This document shows positions 10,313 through 19,030 of a DNA stretch of 64,000 bases, one piece after another. The translations under genes and the position numbers were made by a program. Position 1 is the first letter of the stretch. The number at the start of each line of letters is the position of its first letter. This stretch comes from Lysobacteraceae bacterium P. Lineage in GTDB: Bacteria > Pseudomonadota > Gammaproteobacteria > Xanthomonadales > Xanthomonadaceae. Below the pieces are notes generated by a model that saw only the letters and a list, made by a program, of their open reading frames with translations, did no database searches and was not told where the DNA came from. The stretch covers positions 124,001 through 188,000 of the forward strand of contig SCOX01000007.1 in NCBI GenBank assembly GCA_005503055.1, in the 5' to 3' direction.

Positions 10313-10849
10313 CGTGATGTGAAGGTGACGGCATTCGAATCAGGGCGTGCCCGGACATAGGCCGGGGAATACCTGTAGGCGTGTCAGGGTGGCCCTGACA
10401 TTGCGACGTGTTTCCGACTGGCCGTGTTCGGATGCGTCATGCAGTGACGCGATTGGGCAGGGGTGCAGCCGTCACTGTTGGGGTTTGTGACGATCCGCTG
10501 GCGCCGGGAACGTGGCGCTGTGCGTTGGCTGCAATTGGTGGGCCAGAAGGGTGCGGGCAGGCTGTGAGGCGTTGGAGACTTCCCGTCATCCCGGCTGTCA
10601 CGCCATCCGCTTTGCCTCGTCATTCCAGCGAAAGCTGGAATCCATTGTGACTTTGGAAGAGAAGCATTAAAGCGGAAGCTTTGCTTTGTCTTTGGTTCTA
10701 AAAGGCCAGATCAAAATGGGTTCCAGCTTTCGCTGGAATGACGTGATGGGTCAGATTGGGTGGCGGCCTGGATCCCGGCCTTCGCCGGGATGACGGAACG
10801 ACGAGGCGTGGACCTCGAAAACACCGCGCCGGCCGCGCGCGAAGAACCG
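10313..10849. other. Intergenic region upstream of rpoN, mostly repeats
   Basis: This 537-base gap separates rpoN from the LuxR-type regulator gene. The half next to rpoN (10313-10610) must hold the rpoN promoter, but I see no convincing -35/-10 or -24/-12 site. The other half (about 10619-10795) contains three REP-type palindromes and a fragment of the structured repeat family found near 28.1, 32.2 and 43.5 kb. No supported gene. Confidence 0.6.
10619..10795. repeat. REP cluster: inverted pair plus third unit
   Basis: Three palindromic units: GTCATTCCAGCGAAAGCTGG on the plus strand (from 10619), its inverse (ending about 10743), and a CCCGGCCTTCGCCGGG unit (about 10772-10795). The sequence between the first two (CTTTGGAAGAG... 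to ...AGATCAAAATGGG) matches the flank of the larger structured repeat, so this looks like a rearranged, truncated copy of it. Confidence 0.75.
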
Positions 10850-11521
10850 TCAGGCGTTCGGGCGATCGTGAAGCCGCATCGCCATGCGCAGCAGCTCGAT
10901 CGCGTTGCGGCACCCGAGCGCCGCCATGATGCGGGCGCGGTGGGTTTCCACCGTCTTGACGCTGATGCCCAGGTCGGCGGCGATTTGCTTGCTCGTGCGG
11001 CCGGCTCCCAGCGCGGCGAGGATCTCGCGCTGGCGCGGCGGCAGGGAGTCGATGCCTTCCTCGCTGCGCGGACGCGCGAACAACTGCGGTGCCGAGACCT
11101 GCGGACTGAGGTAGGTGCGGCCGGCGGCGGCGGCGCGGATCGCGATTTCCAACTCGGCCGGCGCGGCTTCCTTGACGACGAAACCGCTGGCGCCGCGGGC
11201 GAGGGCCTCGCGCACGTGGGTCGGGTCGTCGTGCATCGACATCACCACCACGCGGCAGGCGGGATGGTCGCGGCGCAGTTCGACCAGCGCCTCGAACCCG
11301 CTGCGGCCGGGCATGGAAAGATCGAGCAGGACGATGTCCGGCTGGTGCTGTCGCGAACCGATGACGGCCTGGTCCGCGTTGGCGGCTTCGGCGACGACTT
11401 CGATGTCCACGAACGATTCCAGCAGCCGACGCAGGCCCGCGCGGACCAGCGTGTGGTCGTCACAAATGAGTACGCGCAACAGCCCCGAGCCCAACTCCGT
11501 TCCCCAACCAACTTCCGTCAC
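10850..11521 (-). CDS. NarL/LuxR-family response regulator
   Basis: A 223-residue regulator with an N-terminal receiver (RVLICDDHTLVRAG, phosphoacceptor in IVLLDLSMPGRSG, Lys in FVVKEAA) and a C-terminal LuxR-type helix-turn-helix (LPPRQREILAALGAGRTSKQ, then ISVKTVETHRARIM). All phosphorylation residues are present. It lies between rpoN and the fliD-fliS-fliT-PilZ genes, where xanthomonad flagellar clusters usually carry such a regulator; a flagellar or motility role is inferred. No partner kinase is adjacent. The N-terminal 14 residues before the receiver are unusual, so the start could be slightly downstream. Confidence 0.88.
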   Translation of the reverse strand: MTEVGWGTELGSGLLRVLICDDHTLVRAGLRRLLESFVDIEVVAEAANADQAVIGSRQHQPDIVLLDLSMPGRSGFEALVELRRDHPACRVVVMSMHDDPTHVREALARGASGFVVKEAAPAELEIAIRAAAAGRTYLSPQVSAPQLFARPRSEEGIDSLPPRQREILAALGAGRTSKQIAADLGISVKTVETHRARIMAALGCRNAIELLRMAMRLHDRPNA

Positions 11522-11688
11522 GGCACCTTAGCGGAGGTGACGCAGAGGGACCATTCGTTCACGCTGGGAATGTGACGGGTACGACATATGTTCCACCGTG
11601 CGCCCCGGTACCGGACGGGCCGGTATGGGGCGGCACTTTGGAATCGGCCCGGGCCGTTTTCGGCGCTCGAGCCGCGCGGGGCGGGGCC

Positions 11689-12252
11689 TCAGCGCTGATT
11701 GCGGCGGGCTTCGGCGACCTGGCGGCGGTGGAGCAGGAACAGGTGGCGCTCCAGCGACTCGGCCATCGGGGGCGGCAGCGGCTCGAAGGCGAGCCAGGCC
11801 ACGTTCTTTTCGGAAGCGACGACGCGGGCCGGCAGTTCGATGCAGTCGGGCAGCCAGTCCGCCGGTTGCACCCGCAGCACGCCGCGCGCGCCGGACACGA
11901 TCGCCAGCGCGTCGCCGTGCAGGTCGATGCGCGCACCGCGCGTGGACCAGCGCAGCAGCGCCGGGGGCGGAATGTCGCCGCGTTCGCGCAACATCGCGCC
12001 GAGCAGGCCCAGCAGCAGATCGACCTTGGCTTCCACGCGCTGCAAGGCCGCGGACGGTTCGGCATCCGCGTCGGCGTCGTCGCTGCGCACGCGTTCGCTC
12101 AAGGCGAGAGATGCCAGCAGCATTTCCGCGTGCGCCGCGGCGCTGTGGGCCGCCGTCGCATCCGTCGCGCCCGGCAGGAACGCCGCCGGGCGGCGGTCCT
12201 CATGGGCGAGCACGCCGTCGAACAGTTCGGCGTCGGCTGCGTGTGGCGTCAT
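11689..12252 (-). CDS. PilZ-like protein coupled to fliS-fliT
   Basis: A 187-residue protein beginning MTPHAADAELFDGVL. The C-terminal half has the outline of a PilZ-type beta barrel (RWSTRGARIDLHGDALAIVS ... VRVVA-like strands), preceded by a helical segment (LQRVEAKVDLLLGLLGAML). The canonical RxxxR and D/NxSxxG c-di-GMP-binding motifs are not clear to me, so binding is doubtful. It overlaps the fliT-like gene by 4 bp, making it the last gene of a fliS-fliT-PilZ coupled set. A c-di-GMP-linked or structural role in filament assembly is inference from position. Confidence 0.68.
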   Translation of the reverse strand: MTPHAADAELFDGVLAHEDRRPAAFLPGATDATAAHSAAAHAEMLLASLALSERVRSDDADADAEPSAALQRVEAKVDLLLGLLGAMLRERGDIPPPALLRWSTRGARIDLHGDALAIVSGARGVLRVQPADWLPDCIELPARVVASEKNVAWLAFEPLPPPMAESLERHLFLLHRRQVAEARRNQR

Positions 12253-12539
12253 CCGGCCAGCGTCCGGTAGGCGAGCGCACCGCGACGCTCGCGGCCCATG
12301 CGGGCGAGAATCGCCGCGGTCTCGTCGCGCATCACGGTCAGGTCCTGCATCAGCGCGGTCTGGCGCTCCAGAAGTTCGCGCCACGGCGCAGCGGAGGTTT
12401 TCGTCAGCTCCACCGATTCCAGCGCCTCGCGCAGTTCGCGGTCGTGGTCGGCCAGCAGGTCGAACGCGCGCTCCCACTGCTCGGCGTGCATCGCGGCGCG
12501 CACTTCGGCTTCGGGAAGGACGGGGACGGCGGCGGTCAC
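12249..12539 (-). CDS. fliT: FliT-like flagellar chaperone
   Basis: A 96-residue, all-helical, charged protein located directly after fliS and overlapping both neighbours by 4 bp (ATGA on each side). Size, composition (WERAFDLLADHDRELREALES...) and position are those of FliT, the export chaperone of the filament cap FliD. Sequence similarity in this family is weak, so the name rests mainly on synteny. Confidence 0.68.
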   Translation of the reverse strand: MTAAVPVLPEAEVRAAMHAEQWERAFDLLADHDRELREALESVELTKTSAAPWRELLERQTALMQDLTVMRDETAAILARMGRERRGALAYRTLAG

Positions 12540-12931
12540 GGCGACTTCGGCGCGATGGCGAGCCAGGCCGATTCGACGTCGCCCAGCAGCGCGTCCACTT
12601 CGGTCAACGCGCCGGGGTCGTTGTCGACGTTGGCCGACAGCAGGCGCTGCTGCGCGTAGTCGTAGAGCGACTGCAGGCCCGCCGCGATCTCGCCGCCGGC
12701 CTCCAGGTTGAGCGCGCTGTTGAGGCCGGTGATCAGCCCGCTGGCGTCGCTGATGGCCTTGGCCTTGCGCGGAATGTCGCCGCGTTCCAGGCAGGCGCCG
12801 GCGAGGCGGATGCGATCGCGCGCGCCCGAAAGCATCAGGGCGACGAGGCGATGCGGGTCGGCCTCGAGCACGGCGGCGCTGACGCCGGTGCTGCGGTACT
12901 GGTTGGCGTAGTTGCGGTGGCTGCCGAGCAT
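12536..12931 (-). CDS. fliS: Flagellar secretion chaperone FliS
   Basis: FliS binds the C-terminus of flagellin and prevents premature polymerisation before export. The 131-residue product has the FliS hallmarks: an N-terminal YANQYRSTGV stretch, LMLSGARDRIRLAGACLERGD and the helix LQSLYDYAQQRLLSANVDND. It lies 27 bp downstream of fliD and overlaps the fliT-like gene by 4 bp. Confidence 0.95.
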   Translation of the reverse strand: MLGSHRNYANQYRSTGVSAAVLEADPHRLVALMLSGARDRIRLAGACLERGDIPRKAKAISDASGLITGLNSALNLEAGGEIAAGLQSLYDYAQQRLLSANVDNDPGALTEVDALLGDVESAWLAIAPKSP

Positions 12932-12958
12932 GGTGGATCTCCGGAGTGACGTCGGCGC

Positions 12959-14287
12959 TTACAGCGAGCCGAGCTGCTGGGACAGGAAGCCGCTGCTGCC
13001 CTGCAATTGGGTGACCATCTGCTCCATCGCCGTGAACTGCGCGGTGTAGCGGGCCTGCAGCGATTCCATGCGGCGGTCCAGATCCTGGTACTGCGTGTCG
13101 TACGTCTTGAGCCGCGCGTTGAGGCTGTCGCTGCGCGAATCGAACAGGCCGTCGTCTTCCAGTACGGCGCCGAGCATGTCTTCGAGCTTGGCGCCGTAGC
13201 CTTCCTCGCCGCCGAACAGTCGCGACAGCGCGCCCGGGTCTTCGGCCAGCGCCTTGGTCATGTCGGACGTGTTGAGCGACAGCGTGCCGTCGGTGTTGAT
13301 CTTCACGCCCAGGTCCTTGAGCGCGACGACGTTCTCGCTGGCCATCGTGCGCAGCTGCGCCTGCAGGCCGCGCACCATGCTGTCGCCGGTGAGCGCCGAA
13401 GCGGTCTTGGTCTCGGAGTTGTAGGCGGTGACCGACTTGGTCAGCGCGATCGCCGCGTTGTACGCGCTGACGAAACCCTGCAGCGTGGTCTTCAGCGCGG
13501 CGTCGTCGGTGGCGACCTTCAGCGTGAACGTCTCATCGGGCTTGGCTTCCTTCAACGTCAGCGTGACGCCGGGCAGCAGGTCGGTGAGGGTGTTGCTGCT
13601 GGAGGTGCGCTCCAGGCCATCGACCACGACCTTGGCGTCGGCCGCCTTGACGGTCTCGCTCATCGAGGTCTGCACCCCGGGGTCGTAGACCAGCGCGGAA
13701 AGTCCGCCATCGCCGCCGGTGGTGGTGATGCGCAGCTTGCCTTCGGTGCCGGTGTCGTTGGCGGTGAGCACCAGGTGCTGGCCGTCGTCGGCGTTGACCA
13801 GGCTGGCGCTCACGCCCTTGCCCGCGGCGGCGGTGTTGATCGCGCTGCGGATGTCGGCCAGCGTGTTGCGGCCTTCCTTGATCTCGACTTCGATCTTCTC
13901 GTCGCCGGCCTCGATGATGAGCTTGCCGGTGCCGATCTTCGTGTCCGCCGGCTTGCCGGCCGAGGTCAGCTTGTGCGCCGTGGCCAGGCTGACCACTTCG
14001 ATGTCGTATTCGCCCACCGCCGCCGAGGTGCTGGCCGTAGCGGTGAAGCCGGCCTTCTCGGGCACGTTGGTGATGCGCGCGTTGGTGCCGTCTTCCTTGC
14101 GCAACTTGTCCAGCGCGGTCTTCAGGCTGGAGAAGCTGCTCTTGAGCGAACCGATCGCCGACAACTCCGTCTTCGCGCTGTTGGCGCCGCGCGCGATGCG
14201 GTTTTCGACCGGTGCGCGTTCGGCAGCGACGAGCTGCGCGACGAGCGAAGGGATATCGATGCCGGAACCGAGCGTTGAAATGGCCAT
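12959..14287 (-). CDS. fliD: Flagellar filament capping protein FliD
   Basis: FliD (HAP2) forms the cap under which flagellin subunits fold at the filament tip. The 442-residue product starts MAISTLGSGIDIPSLVAQLV, the classic FliD N-terminus, and ends in the helical FliD_C region (YDTQYQDLDRRMESLQARY ... MVTQLQGSSGFL). The central part is Thr/Asp-rich and beta-like, as expected for the surface-exposed domains. It follows fliC after a strong terminator, so it may have its own promoter or depend on read-through. Confidence 0.96.
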   Translation of the reverse strand: MAISTLGSGIDIPSLVAQLVAAERAPVENRIARGANSAKTELSAIGSLKSSFSSLKTALDKLRKEDGTNARITNVPEKAGFTATASTSAAVGEYDIEVVSLATAHKLTSAGKPADTKIGTGKLIIEAGDEKIEVEIKEGRNTLADIRSAINTAAAGKGVSASLVNADDGQHLVLTANDTGTEGKLRITTTGGDGGLSALVYDPGVQTSMSETVKAADAKVVVDGLERTSSSNTLTDLLPGVTLTLKEAKPDETFTLKVATDDAALKTTLQGFVSAYNAAIALTKSVTAYNSETKTASALTGDSMVRGLQAQLRTMASENVVALKDLGVKINTDGTLSLNTSDMTKALAEDPGALSRLFGGEEGYGAKLEDMLGAVLEDDGLFDSRSDSLNARLKTYDTQYQDLDRRMESLQARYTAQFTAMEQMVTQLQGSSGFLSQQLGSL

Positions 14288-14379
14288 GCCCGCTCAGCCT
14301 CCGCGCCGACCGTGGACCGCGCGACGCGGCAAGAGGTGGTGCGAGAGATGAGCGGGCATGACGACTCCTTTCAGTGAAA

Positions 14380-14410
14380 CCGGCGGGACGCGGTCGTCGC
14401 GTCCCGCCGG
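14380..14410 (-). terminator. Rho-independent terminator after fliC
   Basis: A perfect 13-bp inverted repeat (CCGGCGGGACGCG, loop of 5, CGCGTCCCGCCGG) begins 7 bases beyond the fliC stop and, read in the fliC direction, is followed by TTTC. It should separate abundant fliC mRNA from fliD. Confidence 0.88.
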
Positions 14411-14417
14411 GGTTGGA

Positions 14418-15629
14418 TCAGCCCAGCAGGCTGAGGACGTTCTGCGGTACGGCGTTGGCCTGCGCGAGCATCGCGGTGCCGGCCTGCTGCAGGATCTGCG
14501 TGCGGGTCAGCTCGGCAGTTTCCTTCGCGTAGTCGGCGTCGCGGATACGGCTGCGCGAAGCGGTCAGGTTTTCGCTCGTCGCCTGCAGGTTGGCGATGGT
14601 CGAGGTGAAGCGGTTCTGCACCGCACCCATGTCGGCGCGGGCCGAGTTGACGCTGGTCAGCGCCTTGTCGACGATTTCCATGGCCTGCTGCGCGCCGGTG
14701 AACGAGGAGATGTCCAAGTCCTTGACGAACTTGTCGGCCGGTGCGGCGGTGGCGAGCGTGGCGGTGAAGGTCGGAGCGGTGGCGCCCGTCCAGGTGCCCG
14801 GCGTCACACCGATGGCGGCGAAGTCGCCGTCGGAGTCGCGGCTGTCCTTGATCGAGGTCAGGTTGATCTTGCCGGCGGTGGCGCTGTCGACTTCGGCGTA
14901 GACGCCAGTCTGGTCCATCTTGGCGTTGATCGCGGCGGCCACGGCCTTGGCGGTCGCGTCCTGGGTGGCGGCGGCGTCGACGCCCATCTTCACTTCGATG
15001 TCGCCGATGTCCACGGCCGTGCCGTCGGCGCCGGTGACCTTCAGGCCGGTGATCTTGACGTCGGCGTTGGTGCCGGGCGCTGCGACCGTCAGGCTGTTGG
15101 TGTCGAACTTGGCGCCGCCCAGTGCGTCGGCGTTGGCGTCGACGACCTTGTTCACCGCGATGGTCTGGCCCGAGTTGGCGCCGACCTGGAACAGCGCGCC
15201 GGCGAAGGAGCCGTCGAGCAGCTTGGTGCCGTTGAAGTTGGTCTGGTTGGCGACGCGGTCGATTTCCGAGACCAGCTGCGTGACTTCCGCGTTCAGTGCG
15301 TCGCGGTCGGACTGCGAGTTGGTGGCGTTGGCCGACTGCACCGACAGCTCGCGGATACGCTGCAGGTTGTTGCCGATTTCGACCATCGCGCCTTCGGCCG
15401 ACTGGGCCAGCGAGATGCCGTCGTTGGCGTTGCGCACGGCGACGTCGAGGCCGCGGATCTGGGTGCTGAAGCGCTCGGAGATCGCCAGACCGGCCGCGTC
15501 GTCCTTCGCGCTGTTGATGCGCAGGCCCGACGACAGGCGCTGGATGGTGGTGCCGAGGCTGGCGCTGCTGGTACCCAGGTTGCGCTGGGCATTGAGCGAC
15601 ATCACGTTGCTGTTGATGACTTGTGCCAT
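14418..15629 (-). CDS. fliC: Flagellin FliC
   Basis: The single flagellin of this cluster, 403 residues. The conserved N-terminal D0/D1 helices ([19 protein letters not shown] ... [18 protein letters not shown]) and C-terminal D1/D0 helices ([18 protein letters not shown] ... [17 protein letters not shown]) are intact, flanking a variable central domain (about residues 175-300). It is monocistronic: a sigma-28 site lies about 110 bases upstream and a strong hairpin terminator follows. The chaperone fliS and cap fliD genes come next. Confidence 0.98.
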   Translation of the reverse strand: MAQVINSNVMSLNAQRNLGTSSASLGTTIQRLSSGLRINSAKDDAAGLAISERFSTQIRGLDVAVRNANDGISLAQSAEGAMVEIGNNLQRIRELSVQSANATNSQSDRDALNAEVTQLVSEIDRVANQTNFNGTKLLDGSFAGALFQVGANSGQTIAVNKVVDANADALGGAKFDTNSLTVAAPGTNADVKITGLKVTGADGTAVDIGDIEVKMGVDAAATQDATAKAVAAAINAKMDQTGVYAEVDSATAGKINLTSIKDSRDSDGDFAAIGVTPGTWTGATAPTFTATLATAAPADKFVKDLDISSFTGAQQAMEIVDKALTSVNSARADMGAVQNRFTSTIANLQATSENLTASRSRIRDADYAKETAELTRTQILQQAGTAMLAQANAVPQNVLSLLG

Positions 15630-15735
15630 GGTGGTTCTCCGTCAGGTTTCGGTTAGGGCACCGGCGATCGCTTCGCCGGCCGGCAATGCCGCAGTGGTTG
15701 GTCGGTGTTGCCGGCCCTTGCCGCTGCTGACCTAG

Positions 15736-15762
15736 ATATCGGTGCCCTGGGTGAAACCTTTA
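15736..15762 (-). promoter_or_regulatory. Sigma-28 (FliA) promoter of fliC
   Basis: Minus strand reads TAAA, a 15-base spacer, then ACCGATAT. This matches the flagellar sigma-28 pattern TAAA-N15-GCCGATAA at 10 of 12 key positions with exact spacing. It lies about 107 bases upstream of the fliC start, implying a leader of roughly 100 bases. Confidence 0.88.
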
Positions 15763-15780
15763 GCCTCCAGTTGACATAAG

Positions 15781-15933
15781 CCGGGATTCGGGATTCGTGA
15801 TTCGGGATTCGTGGGAAGCGTCACGGTTCTTGAGCCGGGATTGGGGATTCGGGAATCGTGGGACACCGTGGTTCGGGTCTTGACGCCGTCCCGGCCGATT
15901 CCCGAATCCCGAATCCCGAATCCCGAATCCCGA
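15781..15933. repeat. Inverted GGGATTC heptad element between flgL and fliC
   Basis: Left arm at about 15781-15811 carries GGGATTCGGGATTCGTGATTC-type heptads; a second GGGATTGGGGATTCGGGAATC tract is at 15838-15858; the right arm (about 15896-15933) is a clean GAATCCC run ending directly at the flgL stop codon. Read from flgL it forms a long hairpin, possibly the operon end. Confidence 0.8.
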
Positions 15934-17136
15934 TCAACGCATCAGATCGAACAGCGACGACCCCTGCAACCGCATGAACGCCTGCTGGGCCGCTTGCAGC
16001 GCGGTGCTTTCCAGCGTGAAGCGACTGATCGCCTCGGCGTAGTCCAGGTCGCGAATGCCCGACAGCGTGGTTTGCAACGTCACCGATTGCGCATCGCGCA
16101 GCTCGGCGGCGCTGTCCATCGCCGCCAGTTGCGCGCCACCCGTGGCGCGGCCGTCGATGAAGTGATCCTGCGCCGTCGCCGCGTCGCGCAGCGAGGCCTG
16201 CAAGGCGTTCTGCTGCGCCGCGCGCTGCACCGGCGTGTCGTCGGGAAGTTCGAGCGCGCCGACCAGGTCGTTGATCATGCCGAACACGTCCTGGTTGCCG
16301 GCCGGTCCGATGCTGAAGCTGTCGCCCGCTGCCGGCGCGCCGTCGATGCGCAGGTTGAGGCCGCCGACGCTGATGCCTTCGCCGCTTTCGTAGGTGCCGG
16401 TGCCGACCACCGCGCCGCCCGCATCGCGCAATTCGTAGGTGTCGGCCGCGGTGAACACGACGCTGTAACGGCCGCCGTTCCAGCCGGCGTTCGCGTCCAG
16501 GCCGAATTCCATCAGCACGCCGCTGCCGGTGTTGGTCGTCGCGGCGGCGCCATCGATGCGGCCGTCGCCGGTCTTGATGCGCATGAACAGTTCGCTGCCG
16601 GGAACCGTGTCGGACACGAACTGGTCCGGCGCAATCTCGACCTGGCGCTGGCGCTGGTCGCCGGTGTAGCCGACGTTGCCGCCGCTGACCACGAACGGTG
16701 CGTGATCGTCGGCGGTGCCGCCGAACAGATAGCGGCCGCTGCCGTCCTGGCTGTTGGCCAGGCCGATGAGTTCCTGGCGGATGACCTTGAGTTCGGCCGT
16801 GATCGCCTTCTTGTCGTCGCTCGACAGGCTGGCGTTGTTGGCCTGGATGGTGAGCTCGCGCACGCGCGCCAGGCGTTCGCCGGCCTGCGCGAGCACGCTC
16901 TCCTGCAAGTTCAGGCGATTGCCCAGCAGATTGGCGTTCTCGCCGAAGCGTTCGAGCTCGGCGTTGGCGCGATCGAGCGACACCGCGGTACCGGCCGCGA
17001 CCGGATCGTCCTTCGCCGTCACCAGGCGCTCGCCCTTGGCGAGCTGCTGCTGCGTGTGCGCCAGGCCGGCCTGCTTGGACAGCATCGTGCTCAGCTGCAG
17101 CGAGTAGGCGCCGGCGGTGGAAATGCGGTTGTTCAT
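15934..17136 (-). CDS. flgL: Flagellar hook-associated protein 3 FlgL
   Basis: FlgL is the second hook-filament junction protein. The 400-residue product begins MNNRISTAGAYSLQLSTMLS and ends with the flagellin-like C-terminal helix (SRFTLESTALQAAQQAFMRL). The start overlaps the flgK stop by 4 bp; a longer reading in this frame lies over flgK and is discarded. The stop codon is immediately followed, in the gene direction, by GGGATTC heptads. Confidence 0.95.
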   Translation of the reverse strand: MNNRISTAGAYSLQLSTMLSKQAGLAHTQQQLAKGERLVTAKDDPVAAGTAVSLDRANAELERFGENANLLGNRLNLQESVLAQAGERLARVRELTIQANNASLSSDDKKAITAELKVIRQELIGLANSQDGSGRYLFGGTADDHAPFVVSGGNVGYTGDQRQRQVEIAPDQFVSDTVPGSELFMRIKTGDGRIDGAAATTNTGSGVLMEFGLDANAGWNGGRYSVVFTAADTYELRDAGGAVVGTGTYESGEGISVGGLNLRIDGAPAAGDSFSIGPAGNQDVFGMINDLVGALELPDDTPVQRAAQQNALQASLRDAATAQDHFIDGRATGGAQLAAMDSAAELRDAQSVTLQTTLSGIRDLDYAEAISRFTLESTALQAAQQAFMRLQGSSLFDLMR

Positions 17137-19013
17137 CGGCTCACCGCGCTGATCAGGGACTGGAACATGCTGTCGGCGGTGGAGATGACCTGCGCCGCGG
17201 CCTGGTAGGCCTGCTGGAACCGCATCATGTTGGCCGCCTCTTCGTCGATGTTGACGCCGGAAATGGAATCGCGCGCCGCCTGCGCCTGGTCGTGCAGCAC
17301 CTGCTGCGCGTCGGCGGCGTAATCTGCCTGGCGCGCGGCCGAACCGATCTGCGTGGTCAGGCCGCCGATGGCGTTGTTGAGCGATACCGTGCCGTTGCCG
17401 AGTGCCTTCGCGTCGTCCAGGTTGCCCAGCAGGATCGCGTTGCCGTTGTCGCTGGAACCGGCGCCGGTGCTGCCCACGCTGAAGCGGTCGCCCGCGGCGG
17501 GCACGCCATCGAGCGAGAGGCTCCAGCCGTTGGCGTTGATCGGCTGGCCCGGCGTGTAGGTGAAAGGACCGGCGCCGTTGACGGTGTACTGCGTGCCGTC
17601 GATGAACTCGATGTCCGCCGGCGTGAGCAGATTGCCGTTGGCCGGGTCGGTGACCTTGACGCCGCCGATCTTGCCGGTGCCGACGTTGTCCAGCTCGGCT
17701 TTCGCCTTCACCGGCGTGGCCGCCGAGATCCGGTTCGGATCGTCGATCGCGACACCGATCCCGCCCGCCGCGCCCGCCGTGGGCTGCAGCAGGAATCGAT
17801 CGCCCGTGCCCGGTGTACCGCCGACGACGAGTTCCACGCCGCCGACCACGAGCGGATCGGCCGCGGTGCCGGTGCCGGTGAGCGGAACATTCGCGCCGGT
17901 GTCGGCGCGCGTGGCGCTCCACGCGGTGCCGTCGAACTTCAGCACCACGTTCTGCGCGTCGAGCTTGGACAGATCGCCCACGCTGGCAGTGAGCGATGCG
18001 CTGCCGGTGTTGCCGGCATGGCCGCTGGCGCGCGGCGCGGGGATGTTGAAGAAGTCCGTGCCCATCTGGCCGTTGAGGTCCATGCCGGCGCGGTGCTGCT
18101 GGTTGAACGTCTCGGCCAAGCCAACGGCAATCTTGCCCAGTTCGGCCTGGGCCGGATCGAGCACATCGCTGCGGAAATCCATCAGCCCACCGATCTTGCC
18201 GCCCAGCGCGGTGTCGTTGAGGCGGATCTGCTGGCCATTGCTGTCCAGCGCGAGCTGCAAGCGCTCGGGCTGGTAGGGATCGGTGATGGTGGTCAGCTTC
18301 GTCGACGTGTTGCCGACGACCAGCGCCTGGCCGCCGGCGGTGAACACGTTGAGCGAACCGTCGCCCTGCGCGACCGCGGTACCGCCGGTGAACCCCGTCA
18401 GCTGCGAAACGAGGCGATCACGCTGGTCGAGCAGATCGTTGGAGACGTGATTCGGGTTCGAGGAAATCTCGCCGTTGAGGCGGGCGATCTCCGCGCCGAT
18501 GCGGTTCACTTCCTCGGCGCTGCTGCGCAGGCCGCTGTTGACCTCGTTGCTCATCGAATCGAGCTGCGAGTTGAGCTGCTTGAAGCGCGAGGCCAAGGCT
18601 TTCGCATCCGACAGCACTTCCTGGCGCGCGGCGGAAGACGAGGCGTTGCTGCTCAAGCCGGTGGTGGCGTCGAAGAAGTTCGACCACACGCCGGAAAGGC
18701 CGGTCGCCTTGTCGGAGATCAGGCTGTCCACTCGCGAGGCCATTGCCGACAGCTGCTGCAGTCGCGCCAGTTCGCCGCCGCTGTCGAGCAGGCGCGACGT
18801 CGCCAGCTGGTCGGCGATGCGGCGCACGTCGGCCACCTGTACGCCGTTGCCGACGTAGCCGTAGCCCATGTCGGTGGGCGAACGCGTCGCCAGGTCCACG
18901 CGCTGGCGCGAATAGCCGTCGGTCGCGACATTGGCGACGTTGTGGCTCACGGTCGCCAGTGCGCGCTGGAACGCGATCAGGGCGCCGGTACCGGTGGAGA
19001 GGATATTGGCCAT
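17133..19013 (-). CDS. flgK: Flagellar hook-associated protein 1 FlgK
   Basis: FlgK (HAP1) forms the first junction layer on the hook tip. It is full length at 626 residues, with the rod/hook-family N-terminus (GTGALIAFQRALATVSHNVANV, shown in part) and the typical C-terminal SGVNIDEEAANMMRFQQAYQ motif. It overlaps flgL by 4 bp and follows flgJ by 17 bp. Confidence 0.97.
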   Translation of the reverse strand: MANILSTGTGALIAFQRALATVSHNVANVATDGYSRQRVDLATRSPTDMGYGYVGNGVQVADVRRIADQLATSRLLDSGGELARLQQLSAMASRVDSLISDKATGLSGVWSNFFDATTGLSSNASSSAARQEVLSDAKALASRFKQLNSQLDSMSNEVNSGLRSSAEEVNRIGAEIARLNGEISSNPNHVSNDLLDQRDRLVSQLTGFTGGTAVAQGDGSLNVFTAGGQALVVGNTSTKLTTITDPYQPERLQLALDSNGQQIRLNDTALGGKIGGLMDFRSDVLDPAQAELGKIAVGLAETFNQQHRAGMDLNGQMGTDFFNIPAPRASGHAGNTGSASLTASVGDLSKLDAQNVVLKFDGTAWSATRADTGANVPLTGTGTAADPLVVGGVELVVGGTPGTGDRFLLQPTAGAAGGIGVAIDDPNRISAATPVKAKAELDNVGTGKIGGVKVTDPANGNLLTPADIEFIDGTQYTVNGAGPFTYTPGQPINANGWSLSLDGVPAAGDRFSVGSTGAGSSDNGNAILLGNLDDAKALGNGTVSLNNAIGGLTTQIGSAARQADYAADAQQVLHDQAQAARDSISGVNIDEEAANMMRFQQAYQAAAQVISTADSMFQSLISAVSR

Positions 19014-19030
19014 GGGTCAGCGTCCTGTGG

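Noticed and set aside
14325-14345. Sigma-54-like sequence upstream of fliD (GCAAGAGGTGGTGCGA on the plus strand)
   Set aside because: Spacing is one base too long and the -24 element lacks the TGGCAC form.
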